Shown here in pieces: positions 35,200 through 47,088 of a stretch of DNA of 64,000 nt (its first letter is position 1; every line of letters starts with the position of its first letter). The position numbers and the translations under genes are program-made. The notes under the pieces were generated by a model that did no database searches, had not been told where the DNA came from, and was given only the letters and a program-made list of their open reading frames with translations. The stretch is from Anoplolepis gracilipes. Its lineage: Eukaryota; Arthropoda; Insecta; Hymenoptera; Formicidae. The stretch covers positions 5,974,001 through 6,038,000 of the forward strand of contig NC_132985.1 of the NCBI RefSeq assembly GCF_047496725.1, read 5' to 3'.

Positions 35200-35880
35200 T
35201 AATAATTATATATATATAATTTCATGATTTTTTAAAAATTGTACGTCTCAATTTTGTGTGTGAAGACTTTTTCTCAATCTCTCTTTCTTATTATTCTGTG
35301 CTATCTTTTTTCTTCCTTCTCTTCAGCTTCACTTTGTCACTTTTCATCTTATCAGCACAGTTTCCTTCCTCTTTTTCCTTTATTTACGTTACGCCTTTTT
35401 TTACACTACGGTCTCAAACTTTCTCCAATCTTTAAAAAATTGTAGGATGCTCGCTCTGTTTTATACTGGAAAATACATTAAGATTATGGCATTGCGATGA
35501 TGCTTAACATGCTTATGCACCAATCAATCAGTCAATCAGTAACATTCACTAAAAAAGAATTTTTCGGCGCATCCTTAATTCCTCAAAATTTCTGCCTTCA
35601 AAATTTTTGTATTTATTTTCGTGTGTTACTTACTTCAAAATTATAAAATAAGGTCACTCTATCCATCTTTATATATCTATAAAATTGTCGCGTTAGAAGT
35701 TATAATAATGATTCATTTACATATAGATTTCAAAGTTTCTTACACATAAATTAATTTTAATAATAATCTTGCAAATTGTCTGTCATGCTTACAAATTTTT
35801 ATTTTTTTTGACAATCACTACATAATGAATTAACACGCACGCAATTATTATTTTAAATTGGAATATTGCTTAAAGAAATT
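35200..35880 (+). repeat. Diverged partial unit at right edge of array
   Basis: After near-identity up to about 35195, similarity to the inner 3' spacers falls sharply but stays recognisable to about 35870 (the CACTTTTCATCTTATCA, TTGTAGGATGCTCGCT, GATTATGGCATTGCGATGATG and TTATAATGATTCATTTACATA stretches). The small-ORF frame is broken by a TGA. No further coding exon follows. Confidence 0.8.
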
Positions 35881-37990
35881 TTTTTTTAGTTTTGTTACAT
35901 TAAAATTATTTTATTATTTTTACAATTGAACAAACAAAAATTAAGCAACAATTTTATTTAATTCAACATGATATATTATGCTGACGCACATTGTTAATAG
36001 AATAACAATTGATAAGAAATATATATTAACGAAAACATTAACTATATAATATTTATTTAAATTAATCTAATTAAATTTATTTTATTTTATTTCAATATAT
36101 AGAATGATATTGTATATTTCAAAAAGTATATATATGTATATATAGTTTTTAATATGTATTTCTTATCAATTTCCGCAGTTGTTTTTATGATAATAATATA
36201 TGTCAACATACAATACATTGTGTCGATTTTAATAGAATTGCTCCTTAATTTTTAGTTACTTAATTGATGTGTAAAAAACTAAATTTGCATAGGTATCAAA
36301 ATTTTATGAATGATTTTTGGCACATATCATGTTAGTACATATAAAAGCAGTGATATAAAATAAGATGTTATTTGAAAATTTTCTGTTATATATAACTAAC
36401 AATTAAAAATATACGAGATAAGAAATATACATGCAGTTTTAGTATTTATTGATATGACTTTTTTTTATTTTTCCCTTGTTGAATAATTTTGTAAATTAGC
36501 AATAATTAGTAAGTGTGTGACAAAAATCGTTTTCACTCTAGGTATGTACCGTGATACCATTAGCATTTACAACGTCCGTTACTTTTCCCGTTGTAAACGC
36601 CTGAATCTAGAATTATGCCAGTGTGCCGTTGTAAATGCAGGTTTCGCAGCAGTATAATCGCTTAATTCTCACTGTCAGATTCGTGCTTTATCAATTAAAT
36701 AATCATGTTTTCTGACTCTCTCGATGTTTTCTGCTTGTAAGGTACAGCAATATGTTCGATGTCACTTTTTATCAAAATTGACTGTACAAACCAAATAATT
36801 ACGTCAACCTCTGCACTGTTATTAAATCAACAGTCTTTATTAATTACATATTATATAGATTATTTATATATAATATTTGACAATTATCAGATGTATTAAT
36901 AAATTTACAAACCAAATATAATTAAAGAATAAAAAAAGTCTAACAAGTATGTCCCGGTAAACCTGATAGTGTATCATAATCGCTGTCTGCAAGCTTCGTA
37001 CGTGATACGAGTCGACTTCCTCTCTCGAGTAAACGCAAGAGCAGTAATCTCGCTAAAGTAGCGGAAGTATCGAACACTTGGCAAAAGGAAAAACGGAATT
37101 GAGCCCGTTAAAGTGAATCGTGGTAAAGCGATTGGCGATAATGCGCTCTGAGTGAATACTGCTTCGAAGCGTTTTGCAATAGCGTGTATCTGGCTCGCTT
37201 TTCTTATGTCAAGATTGACTATTTTATTTCTTAAATGTGTAACTAACTTTTTTACATTTTACAACTTTCAAATATAGACATACATACATTGAAATTCGCG
37301 CGAAATCAATCTAAAATTATGTTTCTTATCGAGGATATATATATATATATATATGATTTATTCTATTTATTTAATTACTAATAAAGAGTAAAAAAATATT
37401 TTTGTATTTTAAAACTTTTTTTAAAATTAAAAATTTCGCGTAGGAAGCAATAAAAAAGAAACTTGCGTACTACTTAAAAGTTAACAGGATAAAGTTACTG
37501 CGAAGCAACTCGCTAGTAAACGCGTGATTATTTTTTCACAATCATCGATAATAATAATAATCATTGCGATAATAATTACAACAATTGATTATTATTATAA
37601 ATATAACAGTTGATGATAATTATAATTATAGTAATTATAACAATTGATCGCTACTTATGATAAAAATTTAGCACATCTCTTTGATTGTTTCTTTAACATC
37701 TCACTCTCTCGTAATATTAATTATAACTTAATGTGGATTTATTATATGTATATAAAGACCTACTATTTATAGTATAATATTAGGTATATGTCACCACACG
37801 ATGGGTACTCCATTATATAATTTTAAATACAATTTAATTATTAAAGGACTAATTAATTTGCGGTCTACACTTTTTGACAGTGTCTCGTGTTGCCGATCGA
37901 ATCATACAACCGTGATGTTTGGATGATGATGAAAGAGTGAATGATGACATTCTGCTCATGTTATTGCTCCTGAATATAAAAACGATGGGT
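35881..37990. other. Intergenic DNA between the array and the SLC18B1-like gene
   Basis: AT-rich, with two GC-richer patches at about 36540-36740 and 36940-37240 that show no coding frame. The first holds three CGTTGTAAAYGC words (36563, 36589, 36628). TTTATT at 37736-37741 could be the poly(A) signal of the minus-strand gene to the right. Confidence 0.5.
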
Positions 37991-37995
37991 CAGGA

Positions 37996-39772
37996 TCATG
38001 TAGTGAGCTCCAAGTATCTTTTATTCTCTATAGATCCATAACTATGAGAATAGCGACCGCTGTATGATGCCCTGCACCATGCTCCGGCTCTGTTCGAATA
38101 ACTGTTGCACACGATCAGCGAATTCATGCCGTTCGGCCGATCGATCGGTACACCCTGACCCCGTCCGTTGTGTTGCAAATTGCCGCTGCTCCTCGATCGT
38201 ACACTATCGATCAGAGGTGCTCTGAGATTCTCAACCGTACCAACATCGGTGTACGGTTTGGGTGCGCGAGAGCAGCTGCTTAGGAACACAGCGGCTATCA
38301 CGCCCTAAAAAATGACGTAAGTTTTTGGATTAGAGGTCGCAATATTTGAAATATTTCAAATAGAAGAGAAATATTTTCAATTCAAGATTTATGTAAAAAT
38401 TGCATAGTTGAAGAGTTGACAGCTCATGTGTCAATAAGAATAAATGATGTCTGTATCACTTTGAATATAATTTTATAAAATTAAATAATAGGTATAAAAT
38501 AGAATTTTATAAAAATAAATAATTTAACTGTAATTTATTCAATTTCACGAATCTATTACCGAAAAGAAAATTTAACGAAAAGAGTTAATTTTGCAGTTAC
38601 AATTTTACTACTGTTAATACGTTCAATAAATTGTAAGATGCTTTTTCTGGAAAATTTAGATTTTTAAATTTAAAATCGAAATTATTTAATTATGAAAAAT
38701 AATTTTAAAAAATTTTGACAGATGTCTCGCGTGTCTCAAATAATATAAATTAAGTCATACGTACTACTAGCATATGAAGTAAAACGATAAACATGGAACC
38801 ATTTCTGAAACCAATGCTGTCCAAAAGAATTCCAGCAACACTTGGTCCGATGAAAGCTCCAAGAGCGAAAGTACTTGTCCACAATCCACTGATGAGACCA
38901 TAAGTTTCAAGACTATTTGGAAATCCGTACGACCTTGGGGTATCGATAAATAATTAAAAATTGTATAATTTATTTATCTAACAATATATAGAGCTCTTAG
39001 GCTATCCGTTGTATGGACAGCAGTAATAATTGCATATTTTGTAATTTATATAAATAATTAAAATATAATCAAATATCCAGAGCTATTCCTTATGCGACTT
39101 ACACAGATGTTCGCAAGGCATCCGTGAAGCTCGCAACCAGTTGAGCAGCCATGCCTAAGCCGTGGATCACGAGACCGCTGATGGGCATCCAGATTACGGT
39201 AGGCCATGGAATAAACGGTGCCGGCCCAACCAAAGAGAAACCGATCATTACGAGAACGCAACCGGCAATGGTTGCCACCTGAAAAAGCATCATACCTTTT
39301 TTGGCCGTTAAATATTTAATGTGTAATATAAATATTTAATAACTAAACTTAACGCAATGCGTTGAAGCGACCGGTGACTCTTCTTTGCATTCGCCAAAAC
39401 AATTTGTAATTATTTATAGGAGCAATTTAATTAAAAACCAAAATTCTGTAATTAATGTAATCATTGTGACCTGTCCTTCATATTTCTTATGAATTACCTT
39501 TGGATGCCAATATTTGTCGCAAAGCCAACCCCAGGCTGGCGCGGTTATTGCGTACGTGCCGCCATTAATGACGAACATTAATCCTAACACAACGGGACTC
39601 AGCTTGAATTGCCTCAGATGCGGTTCCAAGGTAGCTTGCAAAAATCCGATACTCATGCTTGTCACGATGATTGACATAGAGGCAATCATCACGCCGGGAA
39701 TTCTCACGACCTTGGTCACTCCTGAAAATCATAACGAATTACAATGAATAATAATTATTATATATGAGAGGA

Positions 39773-39806
<34 letters not shown>

Positions 39807-42800
39807 CAATTTAAGATTTGTATACGATTTAAATATAATTTAAATATTGTTTATATAATACCTCCGGCATTGCTGTGATCTTGATCAACATTATCGTGTA
39901 TAGGTAAGATAAATGCAGTGCTAACAGCTGCCACGAATAACGCTGAGCCAAGAACCGCGAATGGAGTGGTATATCCACCAACCTAAAATATGTCAATCGC
40001 ATATTAATAATATCTAATATTAATGTTAGTACACTTAACACATTAATATGTTTTTAAAATGGTGTTATTTCATGAATATAAGCAAAATATAAATATTGCA
40101 TTTAAAATGGAAGAATATTACTATTATTTGAGAATAGCAATTACCTGATAAAGTGCACCTCCCACGGTGGGACCGACCATAAGGCCCAAGCCGAAGAAAG
40201 TTTCCAAACTGGCGAATGTCGTGGCCACATTGTCGGGAAACTCTTTGGCAATAATGGCGAAGCTAGCTGTTAGAAATGCAGCGTTTCCCATTGCCTCCAC
40301 AATTCTGATCAGAAAAGAGAGTACTATGAAAGGATAATGACCGTTGACTTTATCCAGCAAACCGAAGAATATGGCACAGGTTCCCGTAGTCAAGATACCG
40401 CCGTTGAACAAAAACTTCGGGCCGATTCGATTAAGCTACGAGAAACAATAAATGTTAATTAAATTCGTTAATTAAAAATTATTGTCACAGAAGCGTGAAA
40501 TCTTAACTGTTAATTTTACAACTTTATGTGCAATAATTATTGAGCCTGGCAGCACTTCGTCTTTGATTTCTAATCATGTAAACTCACACTCTATTTGAAT
40601 TTCATGCACTTGCAATATTTAATATTGCATATTCTTCGATAACACTACCTATAAATGTATGTATTTGTAAAAATATATTTTCAAATTATAAAAAATATAT
40701 TTTCCTCTTTTCTTTGATTATTTTCATTATTTTTTTTAGTTACATTCGTTTACTTAATATTTTATCTATTATCTAATAGATATTTCAAATATGTATTATC
40801 TAATAATTATATAATATAATATATACATATGTATACATATAATATTCGTCCAACTATAATCTCAACGATGTTTTTCGTTAGTATTTTTTCAACGTTACAT
40901 AAATCAATTTATCTTATCTATTTATCTTATTAGCTTAAGTATCTAATCTGAGAAAATATTTATTTGATAATTAATATATATATTAAATTAATTAATTAAT
41001 ATATATATTAAAAATATCTATTTGATAATACATAAAATTTTATCTATTGAGACAAGATGATAAGATAAATAAATAAAATAAATTGATTTATGTAACGCTG
41101 AAAAAATAGTAACAAAAAACATCATTGAGATTATAGTTGGACGAATATTGTATGTATATATTATATTATATAATATAATTATATCTATACATATTAATTA
41201 ATAATACGTTTATATAATTACTAATATATATATATATATTAATTCAAATCTTATATGTGAATTTGCATGATTAGAAATTAAAGACGAAGTGTTGCCAGGC
41301 TCATTAATTATTGTATATAAAGTTGTAAAATTAATACTTATATATATATATATTAATAAAGTAATGACAACGATTCGACTTTTAACGTGATATTTTGAAA
41401 ATGTCATAATTAAAAAACTGCATTATATTTAGAATCACAATACTGACAGTAATTATGTCAACACTCACGTGTTGTCCGTAAAACGGACTGACAATGAAGA
41501 CCACCAATTCGAAAATCCCGAAGACCAAACCATATTCCGAAGGTGATGCGCCTTTCTTTTCAGCCTGTGAAAAAGAAATATTCACGCTAATGAGCACATT
41601 TACATATACATATATGTTACATACGTGTTAATTTGCTGACGAAATATTGGCAACTCGAAGATACATCGAGCTACGCAGTAGCTCTGTCCATTATCTCTGT
41701 CGTATTGCAATTAATATTCGTCGAGATAATATCCCGATAAACTTTGTAGCTTTGCTCCAAGACTACAAACCGAATTATCAAACGTTTGTCCCCCCGATAG
41801 ATAAAAATGCCCTTGGACACGTTTTTTGTCCCTGAATACATGTAAAGTAGCATAAAAGTTACATGATGATCATATGATATATATATGTATTTCTATGAAA
41901 ATCGAAAATTGATTTAGAGATAAATGGAAACACTCTGGTCCCGAAAGATAAGCGGAACACAGAGAAAAACTGTTATCATAATATACATTATGAAGATATA
42001 AATACACTTATATTATGTACACCGTTATTTTGTGTCCAATATATTTTTATTTATTCCTATAATTAAAAAATATGTAAAATATTTTCTTATTAATATTTAA
42101 TAAAATTTTCCTTTTTTGTTTTAAATAAACATTTTATTTCAAACTGTATATAGTCTTCTTTTATATATCTAAAATAATAAAATTTAAATAATTTATTAAA
42201 TCAAATAATTATTAAATAATAATTTATTAGGTTATTAAAGTTTAAATAATTTAAATAAAATTTAGTTTGTACTAAAATAATTAATATAACAATAATTTAC
42301 AATAACATAAATTAATACTTTACAGTACAGAAAATGATTAATACTTTTAGTACAGAAAAATTTATTTAATTAAAGTATATTTGATCTATTCTGAATACAA
42401 ATGTACTCATTGCAGAGAAATTTGATTAAATTAATCGCAATATTCGCTGATATCTTGTCACAAACTGTTTAATTTATATAAACCTTTTTTATTCATATAT
42501 TAATTACTGTTAATATCTGCAGATTATCAGTAATGCTATAATTTGGAATATTTTCCAAATTATATCAATATGATTTTGTAAAGAAACAAGTTATATGTTT
42601 TAGCGATAAATATTGTCGATTAAAATTAAATAAAAATCTTCATTGTACATGCAATATATTTTTGATCAATTTTAGATATTATTACTATTTCTTTTATTCT
42701 ACAAGTTTTATTATTGATTTGTTAATATTTATTAATTTTTATTAATTATTTTTATTATTTTTTCTGTTAAGTTTGTTCTACAAACATTAATATAAAAATA

Positions 42801-45438
42801 TATTATCAACGTATTTATATATGTCATGATTTATGAAAATAAAATGTGTTGATTTGATATGTAACATATGATCGTGCATAAACTTCAGTAAAATATCGCA
42901 AGTTTCCGTTTTAATCTTATAATAATATTGCTTGTTCGTGCAGTATAATAATTAAGACAAAAAGTTGAAAGAGAAAAGTAATGTAAGAAGAATTTTCTCA
43001 CGAAAACTATGGATAATATTGTTTTGCAATAAAAAGATATTAGATAGGTGTATTTATTAAAAAGTTTTGTTTCTAATTCTCTATTTAAAAATACGTAACA
43101 AGATAAATGCATAATGTACTTTTTAACTATAGAGTAGTAAATAGATTCTTACATGCAATGTAACGCAACCTAATAAGAGTAAGATGTCTCGTAAAAGCTT
43201 TTTTTTATGCAGAAAAATCTCACAGATATATTTATTTCTTTGATAATTTGATATATTTTTGTACATCTTTTTTGCGAGCAGAAAAATTCCAAAAAGAAAA
43301 ATAATTAATTTATATGTCAGACTTATCGGAGAGATTTCTACAACGAACATTAACCTTTGCACTCTTGAAAGAAAGATTCCAACTCAGATAATTCAATTTC
43401 CCAAGACAGTTCAATGATTATGAAAAATATGTATTTTTATTAAAAATAATATTTTAATCTATTTTTCCACACAAGAGAAATTTTTAATCAATAGATTAAT
43501 AATTTTATATTACAATAATCGTTAAACATAACATGATTTAAACATGTATAAAAAACATAATTTAACAAATGATGAAAAAAATAATAAAGATGAAAGTAGT
43601 GCATTAGAAATTGAAAATAATAAATGCGCTAAAAGTGATGAAAGCTTCAATTTCTTTTGCGGTTAAATGTGTTTTGAATTGAAGATAAATCCCAAAGCAT
43701 TATTATTCACATGGTATAAAATGATAGAACGTATCGCATTTCTGTTCTACTAACGCAGAACAACTGATTATATTGGAAACAGTTATTAATAACCGGGCAC
43801 GCGTGAACGGCTCGTAATAAACACATTAAAACTGGCAATAGCCAGATAGAATTCCGTCAAAATACATTGCTTGGAATTAGAAATGCTGGTGTAATCTGAC
43901 AAATGTCTACAAGACTAACTGATTAATCTCAGACAGCGCATCAATGACGATTTACAAAAAGGAACGAGCAGCGCGGATCTTTTCCTTATCTCGTCGTGAT
44001 ATGAGGGGAGAAAGACTATAAATGTTTACTTGATTCATAACTAATAACATTAGACCGTTAAGATAACCTTACCATTTTACAAGAAATATTTTCGCGTAAA
44101 TGACGTTTATTTAGTCATTTATGATATTTGTACATGAAGCAAATATGTCAAAATATGTAATTTACGATTAAACATGTTATTGTGAGAAAGAAAATTATTA
44201 ATGACATGTAAAATTTAAGTGCTAGTTTGAAAAGCTATATATTAAGACTGTAAAAATGAACAGAATCTGTATGTAAAATCTAGTCTAATTTAATGTAATA
44301 TGCAAAATAAAATATGAGAAATTTAAATGCAAGATTGTCTCTTTTTTTGTTTAAAAAGTACGAAAAATTCTATGTAAATACAATTTAAGTTCTAAATCAA
44401 TTTCTAAACATTTGTATTAATAAATAATAGATAAAATAGATAGATAAATAGTAGATAAAATAATTTTATCTTAAAAATTTTTTTATGTTTTAATTTGTTA
44501 AATTTCTGACTAGTTTAAAGTCATTTCAATATAATATTATTTTCATCTTGATAAATGCATTATATTAGATGCAAGAGATATATTGGAACCTGTGTTAATA
44601 TCAGTTTCGATATGCAATGAAAAAATAAATATGCTAACAAAATGTGCGATAAAAATATATATATATAGCTTTGTTATAAAAAATATTTAATAGAAACTAA
44701 ATTTAATAACAAGTGTAACCATGACTTTGTGAGAGGAAAAATATTATGCTTATTATATTTGTCTTCTTGACTTCGAAACTTCTTTGTCTCTGAAACTTGA
44801 TGAATTTGTAAAATGTGTTCTGCACAAAATCTTCTTTATTTTGCAAGGGAAATATTTAAATGTTCTGTTTCTCTGATGACTTATTTTATATATATCAAAA
44901 CAATAATGGGACTAGAGTTTGTAAATATTTGGTTCACCACGTGTTTGAAATTCACATCATGTTATGAATAAGAATTTCAATCTGCTAAAATCTCCACTTT
45001 ATTTCTAATAATTTGTAGACAGATTTTTTTTCCAAATTATATCTCCAGATTTACGTGTAATATATCGATGATACCATGGAGTCGAGGATTATCGTGTTAT
45101 GTCTATAAAGATGGGAAGTGCGTAAACATTACTATCATCTGAAATTCCACAAAGGCACCTTGAAGAGAGGAAATTTTTGTTTGCTTTACCGTCTTTTTAG
45201 AAATGTAAAAAAATTTAACATATAATAGCAAGATTATTCATCAGTCTCCTGTCTCTTTCATCCATAAATACATAATTATCCGGGAAAATTTCTCTCGTAC
45301 GAAGAATCTCTGACAATTATCGGCCCTTACCTCTTGAGGATAGAACGGTGCTTGTAGTGAAACGCAGATGGCATTCGCGAAATCGGCGATGCTGATGACG
45401 ATTAGAGTGAGCCATTGCCTCTTGGTGAACTGGACCAT
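37996..45438 (-). CDS. SLC18B1: SLC18B1-like major facilitator transporter (vesicular polyamine transporter family), 8 exons, 497 aa
   Basis: Exons, in order: 45331-45438, 41469-41564, 40145-40435, 39862-39982, 39498-39721, 39103-39278, 38765-38933 and 37996-38304. All have GT-AG junctions and compatible phases, giving 1494 nt. The protein has the 12-helix layout of the family and shows PFYPQEAEKKGAS, FPDNVATTFASLETFFGLGL, GPTVGGALYQ and DSIGFRNGS blocks close to animal SLC18B1. In mammals that protein carries polyamines into vesicles by proton exchange; transport here is inferred. The start chosen is the Met before VQFTKRQ, 8 residues ahead of the first helix; an in-frame upstream Met at 45510 would add 24 residues. 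The Ser/Arg/Tyr-rich C-terminal tail is cytoplasmic and less conserved. Intron 2 holds a large foldback element. Confidence 0.9.
39765..39808. repeat. (GA)n microsatellite in intron 4 of the SLC18B1-like gene
   Basis: Imperfect GA repeats between exons 4 and 5. Confidence 0.85.
40514..41330. mobile_element. Foldback element with long inverted arms, flanked by TTAA, in intron 2 of the SLC18B1-like gene
   Basis: The left arm starts TTTTACAACTTTAT and runs through GAGCCTGGCAGCACTTCGTC, ATATTCGTCCAACTATAATCTCAA and AAATCAATTTATCTTATC. The right arm holds the reverse complements of all these blocks in mirror order, ending ATAAAGTTGTAAAA. TTAA abuts both ends (40510-40513 and 41331-41334), as a TTAA target duplication would. 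Arms are roughly 300-450 bp around an AT-rich centre. No ORF. It makes up about 80% of an intron that would otherwise match its ~200-bp neighbours. The superfamily is uncertain; a TTAA target is known for piggyBac relatives. Confidence 0.75.
41565..45330 (-). other. Intron 1 of the SLC18B1-like gene
   Basis: About 3.8 kb, AT-rich, with a moderately GC-richer patch at 43730-44010. That patch includes TCTCAGACAGCGCATCAAT at 43927-43945, close to the terminal repeat of the MITE at 5493-5835. No coding exon fits between exons 1 and 2 in phase. Confidence 0.7.
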
Positions 45439-45439
45439 T

Positions 45440-45960
45440 CTGCTGATTCGCGCTGCCGATCCCACCCCTGTATCTCGCACACCTCTATATCTTATATATA
45501 GATGTAACACACTTGTCAGCCGAAACCTCAGAAATCAAAGAAAATCGGCCACGAGGAATCGTGACTTATTTACAACATGAGGAACGATCACCAATCGACT
45601 GGCTTACGGTGAATAATACACATTTAGTACACGAGTATACACACACAATATGTCCCGTTTCGTCTCGTTCATGACGTGCGCGCGTGCGTGGCCGAGCGTC
45701 GTTGCCGCACTTTTAAGGACTTTGAAAGAACCGAGAGAAGAGAGGGTCGGAGGTCGTATGATACGATCCTACCACGGTTCTAATTCATTATCAGCCGTGT
45801 CAACGCGCTGACATGTCTACGCGCGTGTTACAGACTGATGTGAGAGTTTACAAGTGCCCGGCAAGTCGGAGCCGATTTAACCCCGTTCGCACCACCTCGC
45901 CTATCTTTATTTTTCATCATCTGTCCGCCCTGTTCTCTCCTTCAATGATATAAATTTGAA
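45440..45960 (-). promoter_or_regulatory. 5' region of the SLC18B1-like gene
   Basis: GC-richer sequence just upstream of the start codon, falling off to AT-rich DNA after about 45960. This is typical of an insect 5'UTR and promoter. No TATA box or initiator is assigned. Confidence 0.45.
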
Positions 45961-46081
45961 AATTCTATTATATTGTGTATTTTAGAATTATATTTCTGAA
46001 AAGCGTTCATTGTCAAAGAAAAATTTTTAGGATATTATTACGTAACAATTCAGTATTAAGAAAAAAAATGTTAATTACAAA

Positions 46082-46728
46082 TTAAATATTTAACACAAAA
46101 AAAAAAAAAAAAAAATGTATAGTTTCTCGAGTTGTGTCATTTTCACAAACTTATAAGATAAAATAAACTATCTTAGATTTCAAAAGCTTAAATTTAGCAA
46201 AAATTGTTCTTGTATGTAAAATAAATAAATTAATGATATCAATTTAAATGATGCAATAAACTTTCTTCTATTTTTGCATTTCTAAATATCTGAGATATAA
46301 ATAATTAATTAATAAAAATAATTAAAAATCTAGAAAATTTTTTAAAAATCTAGGAAAAAGTAAAAGATTTCTGAGAAATTTTGTATTAGCAACTGTATAA
46401 ATTTATTCCACATTATTAGCTAAAGGTTGGTTTAATGATATAATAAAATAATTTTTTTTCTTAGTAAAAATAACGAATAAAAATCATAAGTATCATGATT
46501 AAGATTCTTTATTTCGAGGTAGATATATTTACATATCTTCTTGTGAAAAGTAATTTTTAATTATGAGAATTCCTTTTATAAAACATACTGATAGAAATCG
46601 TAATGATATCATGCATATAAACCGTAAATAAATCTATAATCCACACACGACATACAAATTAAATGTTTAACATAACTAAGTCCGTAAATTACATATTATA
46701 TATCATTTTATTAATTAGCAAAATAGAA

Positions 46729-46792
<64 letters not shown>

Positions 46793-46990
46793 GAATATAA
46801 TTAAACTTAATTTTAACACCATAAAACGACATTTGAAAGTTAATTTTACGCTCGAATTCTTTCGAATCTCTTTAAACATGAGATATTTCATCACTATTTT
46901 GTAGATTCGAAATACGAGATCTATCATAAAAATAATGATACTGATTTAAAAAGAAAAAATGTTAATACTGAATATTAAAATGGCAATCTC
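46082..46990. other. AT-rich intergenic DNA with (GA)n microsatellite
   Basis: Intergenic, with a poly-A run at 46097-46115 and a long GA tract at about 46727-46794. No gene is seen. Confidence 0.6.
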
Positions 46991-47088
46991 TGGTTTGTAC
47001 TTTCAAATCTTGTCAATCTAAAGAGATTAAAGTTGCATAAATTTTTCTATGTGTGTGAATTTAGTACGCTACTGAAAATGGAAAACTA

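Larger units (their letters stand above)
15300..35880 (+). repeat. Tandem array of ~3.1-3.3 kb gene-bearing units
   Basis: Six gene-bearing units follow head to tail, with start codons at 17197, 20276, 23590, 26658, 29820 and 33040 (spacings 3079, 3314, 3068, 3162, 3220). Each unit has the same order: an upstream spacer with AACATATTGCCGTTAAAATA-like anchors, a short untranslated exon ending in a GTAAGT donor, a ~310-370 bp intron, a single coding exon, a 3' spacer, a pyrimidine/TC microsatellite tract and a conserved GC-richer block. Inner spacers are nearly identical. The partial units at 15300-16060 and 35200-35880 are clearly more diverged, as expected if exchange homogenises the interior. 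Confidence 0.93.

Noticed and set aside
45510..45510. Upstream in-frame Met as the start of the SLC18B1-like protein
   Set aside because: The added 24 residues look like translated 5'UTR. The Met at 45438 places the first membrane helix at the usual distance, though the longer form cannot be excluded.
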